Of a DNA stretch of 64,000 nt, positions 22,387 through 34,540 are shown piece after piece. A program made the position numbers and the translations under genes. Source of the stretch: Chamaecrista fasciculata (taxonomy: Eukaryota; Streptophyta; Magnoliopsida; Fabales; Fabaceae); contig QANZ01053162.1 in NCBI GenBank assembly GCA_003254925.1, forward strand, positions 54,333 to 118,332. Reading direction: 5' to 3'. Within the stretch, counting starts at the first letter, position 1, and the number at the start of each line of letters is the position of its first letter. The notes below the pieces were generated by a model that worked only from the letters and a program-made list of their open reading frames with translations, made no database searches and was not told the origin of the DNA.

Positions 22387-22880
22387 GATTAAATTATACT
22401 TTTTTATATTTAATGTTTGGAGTGAGTTGCAATTCAACCTTTTAATTTTTTTTTATGCAAATTAATTTCATATGTTTTAAGAGATTTTGACATTTTGGTC
22501 ACAAATTCAGTTTCATATTCAATTTGATTTTATTTTTTGATGGTCTCAATTGAACCAACAAAAAAAAGACTCGTTAAAAGTAATTTGTAGCTATAAATAT
22601 ATAATCAAACTTGAAACGAGAAAAATGTAACCAACTTTCAAGAATCGATTTAACTTTATTTTTTGACAACTCCAATTACACAGAGAAATGATTTGTCAAA
22701 ACAAAGGATAGCTCTAGGCTCATTATATTCAAATACTAAATACGGTAAATACGATTACATTCAGTCGTTAGAACCAAAATGTAAAAATTTCTGAAGACCT
22801 GTATAACCGATCTTGCACATAAAAAAAAGACATGGATTAAATTCACCCCAAAGATATAAGATTAAAAGTGCAATTTAAAC
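22387..22880. mobile_element. Old inverted-repeat element
   Basis: Left TTAAATTATACTTTT, TTTGGAGTGAGTT and CATTTTGGTCAC are mirrored on the right by TTAAATTGCACTTTT, TTTGGGGTGAATTT and the inverse of GAACCAAAATG. The arms are heavily diverged and no target duplication is clear. Confidence 0.4.
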
Positions 22881-23219
22881 TTATCATATATTATTGACTA
22901 ATAATGCCATCATATCTATTAATAGTGTTTATCATTAATACAATTAAAAATTCAATTGTATAACTAGCATTGACAATGGAAATATTTATTGAAGGACTAA
23001 CTTGAATATATATATATATATGTATAACTATGACTAATTTAAGAAATAAAAACCTAATATGTAATAGCATAACTAACAAGTGGCTTGTGATAAAAAAAAA
23101 AAAAAAAAAAAAGGGAACAAGTGGCTTATCGAAATGGTAAGTACTCCAATTCCAATACAGATTCATGGAAGACTTCAAGGTTGGCAGAGAAATCTATTAT
23201 TTAAAGCAGGAAGAGATTA

Positions 23220-23358
23220 AAATCCATTGTGTTCCTTATGCCAAGCCTTCCAGGAAGATAGGTTTGCCTAGCAATAAATGCCTCCATATGATAAAAAGGG
23301 TCAACCATATGCAAACCTATCTTCCTGGAAGGCTTGGCATAAGGAACACAATGGATTT
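23220..23358. repeat. Perfect 48-bp inverted repeat with 43-bp loop
   Basis: Arm 1 (23220-23267) is the exact reverse complement of arm 2 (23311-23358). Arm 2 encodes the native LINE sequence YLPGRLGIRN, so arm 1 is the inverted extra copy. A transcript through here would form a 48-bp perfect duplex. Confidence 0.95.
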
Positions 23359-24157
23359 CAATCAAGCACGTCTACCAAATAGGTATGCAAGATTTTCTCT
23401 AGCCCTGAACTATGGACAAGGTCCTAGAAGTGATGCTTTGAAATGTCCAAATGATGCCTCTCCAAGATGGAAATGCATGTTTAAATCCTATGATTCAATC
23501 AAGTATCATTTTAGATGGCAAGTTGGTGATGGCCAGTGAATACAAATTAATATAGATAAATGGTTTAAATCCACAAGGAACATAGGTAATCTCATCAAAG
23601 TTAGTGATCTCTTAATCCAAAATAGCTCATGGAGAAAACAACAAGTGCAAGAACTTTATAGTAAAGATGACACCAATTCTATCCTTAACATCGTCACTTA
23701 GACCCAACAGAACGTTGAATTCCTAGCATTTATGCCTGCTAGTAGTGACCAATATAGTGTTAAGGAATGGTACAAAACCTTCATGAATCTACAGCCTGAT
23801 CAGCACAGAGGAAGAGATCACTCAATGGATATGAACTAGGGAAAACTATGGAAAATAGATATTTCCCGAAAAATCCTTTGCTTCCTATGGAAGTTATGCC
23901 ATAATGGTCTTCCTTTTAAGGATGCCCTTCTCAAACGAAACTTCAACATCATAGGGGAATGTTCTTTTAGTTGTCATCAAATGGAAAATTCCCAACATCT
24001 TTTTGTCACTTGTCCTCTAGCAAGAGCAAGCTGGCTTAGGAGTATGTAGACTCAATGTGAGAATCGATGTTTGGGTCAATGGTGATAATAATAGGCGGAT
24101 GAGCAATTTAATCTCCTCCTATTATGAAGGTAACACCTCTGAAGGACACAAACAAGT

Positions 24158-24639
24158 AGGGATGGCAATTTGGGCGCCTATCCGAATCCACCCGTAAAAA
24201 ATATCTGATATCCGTCGGATACCGGATATCAGATAAGGTACGGATAGTGAAAAATAAAAAATTATTGGATATCAAGTGGATACGGATATTACCTCAACTA
24301 TCTGGTATCCATCCGAAATGAACGAATAGTTAGGGTACCCTAAATATTTTATTATATTTTATACATTTTTTATCATATTTTAATTATTTTATTTTAATTA
24401 ACAGATATTGGGTATCGGATATCGGATATATCTGATTTTTGAATTAGGATATTATATCCTATATTCATTATTTTCGGGTATTTCAAATATTTAGGGTACC
24501 CGTCAAATATAGGATATCGAATAGGGTACGAGTATGGATACTAAATTTTCGGATACAGATAGGGTTCGAATATTGGATAAGATGAAAGGATACAGATAGT
24601 GACAAAATGACCGGATACCCTACCCCGTTGCCATCCCTA
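24158..24639. mobile_element. Non-autonomous hAT MITE (482 bp)
   Basis: The ends are inverted: TAGGGATGGCAA at the left and TTGCCATCCCTA at the right. The 8-bp flanks CAAACAAG (24150-24157) and CAAACAAA (24640-24647) match at seven of eight positions, as expected for hAT. The body is filled with GGATATCGGATA-like and GGGTACC-like repeats and has no ORF. Confidence 0.88.
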
Positions 24640-24773
24640 CAAACAAAGACATCGAATTTGTGGTCATTTTATGATGGTCCCTATATTCGCTTAGGAACAA
24701 AACCATCTTTGCAAATTAACAAGTCAACCTCCAAATGGTTATAAGCTTGGCAGAACAAACACATCAAAACCAT

Positions 24774-25312
24774 CACTACAAAAAACAGGGGTTTCGGTGG
24801 CGAAAATTTTCGCCACCAAAACCCCAAAATTTCGCCACTGAAGAGCTTCGGTGGCGAAAATATTTTGCCACCATGTTTGTCGGCGTAGGCCTCGCCGGCG
24901 AAGCCTTCAGTGGCAAAATAACGTTTTGCCACTGAATCTTAGTTTTGGTGGCAAAATTTTTAGCCACTAAAAATATAGAATTTCGCCACCAAAAATCATA
25001 CAATTAGCCATTCAAAACATTCATCGGTGGCGAAATTATTTTGCCACTGAAGCTATTGGTGGCAAATTTACAATTCGCCACTGATACTATTGGTGGCAAA
25101 TTTACAATTGGCCACCGTAGCTATTGGTGGCAAGTTATAATTTCGCCAGCGAAGCTTTAGGTGGCAAATTTAGTTTCGCCAGTCAAGCTTTAGGTGGCGA
25201 AAATGTTTCGCCACCAAAGCTATTGTAAAATTTAGTTTGCCTTGTTCGGTGGCAAAAAACTTTTGCCACCAATACCCTCTTGTGGCAAATTTTATTTTTG
25301 CCACAGATAATA
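24774..25312. repeat. Left terminal and subterminal repeats of the CACTA element
   Basis: The CACTA terminus is followed by an almost perfect palindrome (24788-24825) centred on GGCGAAAATTTTCGCC and then more than ten degenerate copies of the (G/T)GGTGGCAAA/TTTGCCACC motif in both orientations. In CACTA elements such motifs bind the TNPA-type protein. Confidence 0.88.
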
Positions 25313-27234
25313 CTTTTGCACTTTTTTTTTTTTTTATTTTATATATCTTATTTGAAATTAAAATTTCCAAATAACTACATTTAACAAAAAAATTAACATA
25401 AATGACAATTTTTATAAAATTCAAAGTCATTATAAATTTAAAAACAAAACAAAGTGTTCTAGATACAAAACACACAAACTTTAACTAATATCCTACTTTA
25501 AGTATATGACAAAGTTAAGTTCCAAACACATCCACATAATAATAGTGTAAATAAAACTTTGATCCTTAGCATCCTAATTTTCTCCTTGGCTCTGTTCTCC
25601 ACTACTAAATGTTCCATCAGTACGAAGTTGGCCCTTCAAAAACAAAATTTTAAATAAGTCACAACTTTCCATGATAAAAAATATATGACAACTTAACTGA
25701 TAAAATCATATATATATATATATATCAACTTAACTGAAAAATCATATACATATTACAAATTAATTATAACATGATAACATTAAATTCTAGAAAAAGAAAA
25801 AAGAATACAATGATACCAATAATAATGTACATTAATTTATAAAAAGTGTACAAAATTCAGTATATAATACCATAGAGAAATGTAAATGGACTAATATATA
25901 TATATAGAGAGAGAATAATATATATTATCATCATCAATCACACAGGCATCTAAAGCTCACACATGATCATGCTTGACTTACATTAAATTAAAAGTCAATA
26001 AAGAACAGCCATGCATGATGCAAAATGTTCATGGCAACAAGATTGGGGAGAATATGATGCAAAGTCCAAAAGATTAGTTAAGGATACTCATAACAAACTA
26101 ATTAACTAATTAACCAGCTCAAATTAATCAATGGAAGACACTGATAGAAGTCAAGAACTGATCATCCAGTTTTTTTCTCATTAACTCCCAACAGCATGAT
26201 CAATAGTACATATAAATCCAACTAGGGTAAGTGTGGTAACTATTTCCTTCAGAATCCAAAAAAAAGAATTAAGCACAATATTACTACATATTATCACGAG
26301 GCACAATATTTCCTTACTACATATTTCCTTCAGAATCCAAAAAAAGAATTAAGCACAATATTACTACATATTAACATATGACAGTCCACAAACAACATGA
26401 ATCTTTCATCATACACACCTAAAAATTACAGCAGTAAGCAATCATCTCGCACACCTTCGCACCAAGGGCATACGTAGGTGATGGAACAATGGGAGAGCAA
26501 CCTCAAATACCAAATTATGCAACTCAAAACCACAGGTAACAAAGGATTCTAGTAATATGTGAACATATCCCACAGGTAACAAATTACCAATCATTCCAAT
26601 CATGTGAACAAGTATATGAGCCATATCCCAAAGGCTCTAGTAATATGTGGGATTTTTATATTACTGAAAAATAGTTCACATTATATTTCATAATCTTGAC
26701 AATTACACAAATATACTATCGTCACTTGTATTCATCAGTTATTTGCTGACCATGGAAACTGCAAGATAACAACCCTCCCAACCTTCTCCATCACACACAC
26801 ATTCAACAATTTCTTGAGAATAAATTTATATAATATTTTTTATAGGTCAAACTGCAAATTTGGTCTCTATCTTTTACAAAGATATGAGACCACTTCTGCA
26901 CATGACCTAAAGGTATAGGACCAATTCTACAATGGACCCAAAGAAACATGGAACAAAATAAGATATTGGACAGTAAGAAGTTGACAGCAACTATTGGATC
27001 AAGCTGGGTGTTTTTTTATTAATAAATATAATAAAGTGAACAGTCCTTGACGTTGAAGACTGTTTCCAGGTGAGGAAGGTCTAAATTAATTTTAAACGCC
27101 ATCCATGCACTTCATAAATTCATAACGTCTAGAAGACATATATCATTGATCGCTTTCATAACATAATCAATAAATAAACACACTAATCTGCAGTACTAAC
27201 CTACTAAGGCAGGTACTACAGACAATTTTAAAAA

Positions 27235-29586
27235 TTATATAAAGGAGGATGAGACTACCTGTTTCACTAATGTTGTTAAAATCTCAGCTACTTTTTCATT
27301 GACCATCTCTTGCACCGTTCTTTCTATCTCAATCTTCTGTTCTTTCAGCTTTTCTTCCACCGTTTCTTTCATCTTTACTTCCATCTTCTTTTCAATCTCC
27401 GACACTTGGGCATCCACATCAATTTGGCTTAACCCTCTTTTTCTTGGAGGTTTAGCCCCAATTCCTTGTCCTCTAAGATATCCGGACTTCTCTCCAAGGC
27501 ACCCTCTTTTTCCATTTTGCATAATGTAATGCAGATTTGAGCATCAAGATTATCAAGATCTTCATCTGTCAAACACTTGGAACATATATTCTTGAAAAAT
27601 TTTCCAATCTCTATTATGGGCTCACATACTTCGGTAGGTAATAAACCACGTATTGCGAGATGAAATATGTCTTGCAACAATACATGGTGATCATGACACT
27701 TCAAGTTAGTAATTTTCTTATCGCTAGTTACACACCTCGCTATATTTGAGGAAAACGAATCAGAAACCTTCAAATTTTTCATGAAGCTAAAAACTTTCAA
27801 CTTTTCTGATGAAGACAATGCATAACATGCAGCAGGCAACTCGACGTGCTTTTCTTTTTCAATAGGTTGCAATCGTTGCCTAATACCTAAATCAACCAAA
27901 TCATAACGACTTTTCAATGTGTCTTTCGTCTTCCCCGTGAGATTCATTACAGTTGAAATGATGTTTTCAGAAACATTTCTTTCTATGTGCATGACATCAA
28001 GATTATGTCGTAACATAAGAGTCTTCCAATATGGAAGTTGGAAAAAAATGCTCTTCTTTCTCCAATTGTAAGCATTGTTTATATGGTCACGCTTTCTCTT
28101 CACACCTTTACCAAAACTCACATTCCCTAATCTTTCTAGTTGCCTAAGTGCTTCGTCACCACTTAATGGAATAGGAGCAACTCCATTTTCAACGGTACCA
28201 TCAAATGCCATTGCATTATCACGCCATGGATGATTAGGTCGTAAAAACCGACGGTGACCCATATAACACAACTTGCTCCTCAGCGAGATGCAGTGTGTGT
28301 CTTTATGACAACAAGGGCATGCAAGTTTTCCCTTGGTTGACCAGCCCGAAAGATTCGCATAAGCAGGGAAGTCATTGATCGTCCACAAAACTGCTGCATG
28401 CATAATGAAATTAGAATGTGAGTGTGCATCATAGGTTTCTACCCCTTCCTCCCATAATTCCTTCAGCTCTTCAATTAATGGTTGAAGATAGACATCTATG
28501 TCATCACCTGGAGACTTGGGGCCAGGAATAAGAAGTGTCATCATGAAATAGGGTTGCTTCATGCAATCCCATGGAGGCAAATTATATGGCACCAACACAA
28601 CAGGCCAAATACTATGATTAGTGCTCATCTGGCCAAATGGTTGAAAACCATCACTTGCTAGACCCAATCGAACATTTCTAAGGTCAGCAGAAAAAGTGGG
28701 ATGGATGTCTTAGTACTCCATCATGAATACATTCCTCTTTGTGCCACCTCATCTTTTGGGCTGTGTGTCGTGCCATGTACAACCTTTGTAACCTTGATTT
28801 TAATGGAAAATGTCGCAGCACTTTGTGAGGGACATTCTTCCCATTGGGTCGAATGATCTTCCATCTTGACTCATTGCACTTTGGACATGAATCGAAGTCA
28901 GCATATTGTTGCCAATATAAAATGCAATCATTCTTGCATGCATCTATTTTGTTGTAATCCAAACCCAACTCTCGAGTTGTCTTCTTGGCTTCATAGTAAG
29001 AATTTGGAATCAATGCTCTTTCAGGAAGAACATCTTTGAATAATTTTAATAATGCATCCACAGACTTGTCACTCCAATGATAGTAGCACTTCAAGTGAAG
29101 TAGTCTGACTATGAAAGACAACTTTGACATTTGGTTACATCCAGGATAAAGTTCTGTGTCAGCATCTTGCAATAATTTGTAGAAATTTCTTGCATGCAAA
29201 TTTGGCTCTTGATGTTATGAAGAACTATTTGTTTCGTTCACATTTGCAAATCCATATGCATCATGTATCATCTCAATGATGTCATCCTCGTCATCATCAT
29301 CTGCACCACCAAGCTCATCATCGGCCACATGAGGAGGAGATTCAGGTCTTACATATGCTTCTCCATGTAAGTCCCAAACTCGATAACTATACGCAAAACC
29401 CTTCTTCAATAAGTGTTCTCGTACTTCAATTCTCAACTTGAACTCTGTGTTCATGCATCCTCTACAAGGACACCTAATTACAGTATTCACTCCTCGTTGA
29501 TTGAATGCCCAATCAATAAAAGAATCTATTCCTCTTATATAAGTTGGGTCAGCTCTATTCTTAATTTGTATCCAGCTTTTGTCCAT
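27235..29586 (-). pseudogene. CACTA transposase (TNPD-like) fused by deletion to a TNPA-like tail
   Basis: The N-terminal piece (29215-29586, MDKSWIQIKNR, GCMNTEF) is the transposase-associated domain. The next piece (28684-29199) has LYPGC, KLSFIVRLLHLKC and DACKNDCILYW. The next (27429-28667) has NHSIWPVVLVPYNLPPW, MMTLLIPGPKSPG, ACPCCHKDT, HRRFLRPNHPWR and LDVMHIERNV: the Transposase_21 core and the start of DUF4218. An in-frame TAA separates pieces 1 and 2 (about 29215) and a frameshift separates 2 and 3 (about 28690). After LCKMEKE the normal DUF4218 is missing, and a coiled-coil tail with EKSGYLRGQGIGAKPP (27235-27522, as in Plant_transposase/PF03004 proteins) follows in another frame. 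It cannot make a full transposase. Confidence 0.88.
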
Positions 29587-29599
29587 TATTATTCCTACA

Positions 29600-29900
29600 C
29601 TTTATTTAAAACAAATACATGGGTGGATTAAGATAGAAAAATGAAAAAAGAAAATATTTTGGCCTAAAACTTGGGAACTCAATTGTGCAAAAAAACATAT
29701 AAATAAGAAAAAGAAACAGGGACTCAATTGGGAACTCAATTGTGCAAAAAAACATGCAAATAAGTATATTACATCAGGGACTAAAATGAAAACGGTACAA
29801 GAACCAAATAAGAAACAGAAACAGGGACCAAAATGCAAACAGAAAGTTGTAGCAGGGACTAAAACAGAAACTTGCAGCAGGGACTGAGCATGGCAGCTGT
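29600..29900. repeat. Short direct repeats inside the CACTA element
   Basis: The phrase GGGAACTCAATTGTGC followed by seven A's and CAT occurs twice (about 29664 and 29730). Several GGGACTAAAA phrases follow. No coding potential on either strand. Confidence 0.6.
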
Positions 29901-29989
29901 AGAAAATAATTTATAAACAATTGATAATTCATCATATTATAACTTCAATGACAGTTCAAATAATTTCTGTATAACTAAAGATAGCACAG

Positions 29990-30435
29990 AAAAGAAAATC
30001 CAAAAGCATAGAAATGACGTTGTGGGGGTGGGACAATAAGATCATCCAATCTTACTAGATCTTCATCAGCATCAAATATAGGCCCTTCACTTGTGAAACA
30101 CCCTGTGAAATCGCAAAGTCTTTTGGTCGATGCTCCTTCAAATTTGAAGGCTGAAAGGGCATCTTCAACCTCTAGGAGTAGTAGGTTATCTTCTCTTAAG
30201 ACTAATAATAATGGTAATAATTGAAATGGAAAGTCAAAGAGGCTAAAGTAGTAGATTGACTGGGACAAAAATGGTAAAAAGAATTGTTAACATGAGGAAA
30301 CTGGCACCTCCCAAGTTTGATGCAGATCATAGTTTGGCACATAAAAGTTCTTCTGTCAAGTCTTCAATTTTAGATAGCTCAGGTTTTGGAAGAACACTCT
30401 CAAGCACGTCCTTATATATGGCTATGAGGCATATG
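29990..30435 (+). pseudogene. Captured BPP1-like gene fragment within the CACTA element
   Basis: On the plus strand one frame gives KHPVKSQSLLVDAPSNLKAE and SSTSRSSRLSSLKTNNNG. After a break (30215-30255) another frame gives MVKRIVNMRKLAPPKFD, then KSSILDSSGFGRTLS and MAMRHM. The RxxNMRKLAPPK and GFGRTLSxxSLxMAxRHM blocks match what I remember of the plant BASIC PROLINE-RICH PROTEIN1-like family (microtubule-associated, At2g40070 type). The exon ends precisely at a GT splice donor (ATATG then GTATGT, 30436), at the expected place before DIRR. It looks like transduplicated genic DNA; the upstream stops and frame break make it a fragment, not a gene. Confidence 0.6.
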
Positions 30436-30880
30436 GTATGTCTAAAGACTTTAATACTTGTTTGTTATTTGAATTAATATAATGAAGGTACTTAAGTTAA
30501 TGATTGTATATGATTATTAAACTTAATCAAATTAACTATGTCAAAACAACAGGGTCAGAGACGGAGATTTATTTGGCTAATTACTTATAACCTCCAATAG
30601 TTAGTTGTAATTTATTTCTCAGTCTGTGTTAATGGTCCCCCTTATATTTTAGTTAATGGCTTCTTCAGTTGCCTTTATAATAAAATATATATATTATAAT
30701 TAGTGGACCATACAATATACATATATATGTAGAATAGATTATCAAATTGGAATAACTTTGTGTACTGACAGACATGTACTATATATATATTATAACTAAT
30801 CTATCACACTTCACTTTCTTTTCTATTTTTCTAATCAACTTTAGCAATTAGCATATAATCTATGATATATATATATATAT

Positions 30881-32482
30881 AGGCTTAAGTGCACTTTTGG
30901 TCCCAATACTATGACTAAGGTTTCAATTTGGTCCCATAACTATTTTTGTTGCAGATTTGGTCCCAAACCTTCGCAAAAAGTTTCACAGTTAGTCCCCTGG
31001 TCACTTCCGTCCAATTTTCGCCGTTAAGTGTGACGTGGCAGTCTGACTGGGATGCTGACGTGGCAAAATCAAATGAGATGGAGTAAGTTAGGATCAATAT
31101 GTAACATTTCATAACTTCTCTGGACTGAACGCATAATTTTATCCAACACCACCATTTCTCCTTCCAGGAATCCCGACGCCGATACATCCGATTTCTGATA
31201 CATCCGATTCCAGGAATCCCGACAGGTGTCGATCCTGCTCCGGTATACCCACGGCCAAAAGCCATACGCCGATCCTCTGACTCAATGAAGTACCGAGAAA
31301 GCTTCTTCCTCGTCACCGGCTCTTCCGGTGACTTGATCTCCGTCGCCGTCGACAGAGTATCCATTGTTCAACGTAAGAGCAGAATCAAGAAGGAGCAGGA
31401 AGAGGACATTATATTGAATCACTCTGCATAATCGGCGATTAATTATGCTTGAATATACAGATAGTGGTGTGAATCGAGAAAATGAAACAAACATTGACGG
31501 TGCCGATTACTTAAATAAGCGAAATGAAATCGTCATTGTTGAGACAGTTAGGGAGGTGAGAATCGCAATTAAAGAGGCAGATTGTGAGTGAGATGATATT
31601 CAAAATCAATTCTCAACGAACACGTGAAGGTGATTAATCAATTCAGGAGCAATAAATGATGGTATGTAGTACAGTAGTAGTACTGTTTAGTGTAGCTGTA
31701 CAACGTCAGTGATGAGAATGGAATTGAAATTGAAAGCAAAATGCATTTATTGTTNATCTCTATAAATTAATCAAAAATATATATATGTTCAAATAACACA
31801 TAAATAAAATGATTGGCCCTAGGGCACAATCTCCATCAATACTGATAATACAGTGCCATGAATTTCATCATTTACTTTTACAGAGTTAAAAACAAAGCGA
31901 AGGAGAATGAATATTCATATATAATTGAGATGAATTGACATTAATTAACTAAATTACAGAAAAATGAAGATCTAAAGCGTGATTAGATTTAGTGATTAAC
32001 GATCGTGCCCGGCGTTGAATGGAGACATTGGAGAGTAGGTTTGAGCGGAGACCGATGAAGGTTGCCAGAAAAAGAGAGAAGAATATCGGAGAGAAGACAT
32101 GAAAAGAATATCGGAGAGTAGGTTGGATATTGAGGGAAGGAGGATGGGGGGAATCGGATGTATCAGAAATCGTGAAAGTATCGGCGTCGGGATTCCTGGA
32201 AGGAGAAATGGTGGTGTTGGATAAAATTATGCGTTCAGTCCAGAGAAGTTATGAAATGTTACATATTGATCCTAATTTAGTCCATCTCATTTGATTTTGC
32301 CACGTCAGCATCCCAGTCACACTGCCACGTCACAATTAACGGCGAAAATTGGACGGAAGTGACCAGGGGACTAACTGTGAAACTTTTTGCGAAGGTTTGG
32401 GACCAAATCTGCAACAAAAATAGTTATGGGACCAAATTGAAACCTTAGTCATAGTATTGGGACCAAAAGTGCACTTAAGCCT
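30881..32482. mobile_element. Long-TIR MULE-like element inside the CACTA element
   Basis: Inverted repeats of about 310-350 bp run from AGGCTTAAGTGCACTTTTGG at each end through TTTGGTCCCATAACT, the GTGACGTGGCA block and CCAGGAATCCCGAC. The arms are highly similar. Both ends lie in TATATA DNA, so a 9-bp target duplication cannot be phased. The centre (about 31350-32100) is GC-moderate, with no ORF I recognise. Confidence 0.8.
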
Positions 32483-32489
32483 ATATATA

Positions 32490-33765
32490 TATTTGCGGGG
32501 ACCTATTATCATCTCACCTATATCCTCCATTCCTTTCTTCTTACTTAGTCCCTTCACATCTTAGTCATGTGCTAGTAGTACGCTGCTAGAAGCATAGGTC
32601 ATGCACAAACAACAGATGATATATGATTTCCAAAGCCATTGAAAATTGACAAAGCCAACTCAAAAACTATTTGATTTTTCACTCTTTCTCTTCATTTCGT
32701 GTAAGATTTGTATAAAAAGCCTGCCTCAGAAGCAGCAGGAAGTTCAGACTGAGGTTTCAAAAATGAAAAGGAAGAAAAGCTTATTAAACCCTGTCTGTTG
32801 TTGATGAAATAAAGCAATTTCAAATTTTAACACAGCACAACACGCACATCACAAATTTTAGCACAGCACAGCACAACACAAATTTTAACTATCCTAAAAT
32901 CCCTAATCAAAAAGAAAAATGCGTGTTGGATATTTTACCCTAAGTTTTGAACTTCCAACAATAGTACAAAATGTATCAGAGTATTTTACCCTAAGTTTTG
33001 AACTTCCAGCACAGCACAACACAACACAATATGTGTATCAGAGTATACATCCTCACATCATCGTTTGTTCCAAGAGTGCACAAAATCTCAATAATTTCAA
33101 GAACAAATTGAAAAATAGGAAGATAAAAGGAGGTGAGTGGTTAGCGTACCTTGAAGAACAGAGAGAAAGAGAAATTTCCTGAACAGAGGCGTCGACTGGG
33201 ATGGGCGTTTCTCGAAGAACAGAGGCGTCGACTGTGAATCAAAGAGCTAGCTAGGTCGTCGGCGTCAACTGGGAATCAAAGAACGCGTTTAAACCCATAC
33301 AGTTGGAGAAATGAAGTAAACTGTAAAAGCAGGAAGAAGAAGAAGAAGAAGAATAGGGGAAATAGCCTGAAGAAACTTACTGGAAATTGAACTCTCGCCT
33401 CGTTGTTCGTTGAACGGCGTACTGAACGGCGTTTCTTGGCAGCGGCAACATAACTGGGATGGCGACAACGAATCGCCTCGCTGAATCGCCTGAATCGCCA
33501 ATAGGTTAAACTTTGCGCTGAATTGCCTGAATCGCCTCGCTTCGTTGTTCGTTGCGGAGAAAATGACCAGCACACTCAAAAACTGAGAAGAGAGAAAAGA
33601 AAACGGCGCTGATGGAGAAGAGATGAAACTGAGAAGAGAAAAGAAAAGAAAACTGAGAATGGCGCTGAGAAGAGAGAACGCGGGGAGATGAAAGGGCTGA
33701 TAGGTTGAACTTTTTAATTTTTTATTTTTTAAAAATAAATAAATAATTAATAAATGGATATAATT
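32490..33765. other. Right part of the CACTA element: probable transposase promoter/leader
   Basis: No gene recognised. From 33180 to 33690 the DNA is rich in short repeats: GGCGTCGACTG appears twice near 33185 and 33220, AATCGCCT several times near 33470-33540. This lies upstream of the transposase on its strand, so it may be a leader exon. Simple duplications around 32930-33010 (TATTTTACCCTAAGTTTTG twice) are also seen. Confidence 0.45.
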
Positions 33766-34196
33766 ACAATTTTGCCACTAGAAAGTTTTCAATGGCAAAA
33801 TAGGTAAATCTATTTTGCCATTGAAAGGATTTCAATGGCCAATTACTTTTTTTGCCACCTATACTTTTGGCACCAAAAATTTTTAATACCCCGCCCAAAT
33901 TGGTGGCAAAATTAATATGGCCACCAATAACTCTTTTCGGTGGCAAAAAATAATTTTGCCATCAAATAACTCTTTTCAGTGGCAAATTTCAATAATTTGC
34001 CACCTAAATTCTTTAGTGGCAAAATTAATATGGCCACCAATAACTCCTTTCGGTGGCGAAAACTATATTTGCCATCGAATAACTATTTTTACTGGCAAAT
34101 TTCATTAATTTGCCACCTAAAATGCTTCAGTGGCAAGTTAATTTTTGCCACTGATAACCTTTCAGTGGCAAATTATAGAACTTTGCCACTAAAAAC
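33766..34196. repeat. Right subterminal repeat array of the CACTA element
   Basis: About a dozen copies of TTGCCAC / GTGGCAA-type motifs alternate in orientation, matching the left subterminal array in style. They stop 12 bp before the LTR element. Confidence 0.85.
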
Positions 34197-34252
34197 ATGC
34201 AACAATTTTATTATTGGTATTCAGTAAAGGTAAAAAACATCAGAGCTAATAA

Positions 34253-34540
34253 CCATTATAAAGGTAAAAAACATCAGAGCTAATAAACACAATTTAATCA
34301 TATATTAAATTGTTTTATTACTCATAAACTGATTTAAAATCTAATCAATTACCATTATTTTCTGATCAATAACCTTCAAGAATTTAATCACAATAAAATG
34401 GCGGTTTTAGGAAATAATGACCAGAAAGTAATAATGATAAAAGATATTAAAATATATTATTGGCTCTTCCTTGATCTCACAAATATGAGACTTTTATTTG
34501 ACACACTTAAATATTATAATATTATATAATATTTCCAACA
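34253..34540 (-). repeat. LTR copy (left) of ORF-less element 1
   Basis: It is collinear with 37737-38024 over all 288 bases, with about 15 substitutions and no indel. The outer flank contains a short duplication of the AAAGGTAAAAAACATCAG phrase. Confidence 0.82.

Larger units (their letters stand above)
23165..24770 (+). pseudogene. LINE (non-LTR retrotransposon) fragment with zf-RVT region
   Basis: Pieces of the C-terminal part of a plant LINE RT/zf-RVT region can be read on the plus strand: LGIRNTMDFNQA, YHFRWQVGDGQ, LWKIDISRKILCFLWKLCHNGLPFKDALLKR split by stops, and QHLFVTCPLARASW. The order is that of plant L1-type elements. Many stops and shifts make it a relic. Its 5' end is abnormal (an inverted duplication). 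A hAT MITE interrupts it at 24158 and a CACTA element begins at 24774. Confidence 0.75.
24774..34208 (-). mobile_element. Large defective CACTA (En/Spm) transposon with nested inserts
   Basis: The left terminus begins CACTACAAAAAACAGGGG. Arrays of a GGTGGC(G/A)AAA / TTTGCCACC subterminal motif fill 24788-25310 and return at 33766-34196. Between them lies a CACTA-type transposase on the minus strand. The right terminal TGTAGTG is not found; the end seems lost where the LTR element at 34209 is inserted. Also nested inside are a host gene fragment (29990-30435) and a long-TIR element (30881-32482). Direct repeats of about 45 bp sit at 26244-26290 and 26322-26372. An isolated n occurs at 31755. 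Confidence 0.85.

Noticed and set aside
24681..25003. Overlapping small ORFs at the CACTA left end
   Set aside because: They are translations of the subterminal GGTGGCGAAA repeats on both strands, with no independent support.
32336..32557. 73-aa ORF in the right arm of the MULE-like element
   Set aside because: It lies within the inverted repeat and mirrors sequence in the left arm, so it is non-coding TIR.
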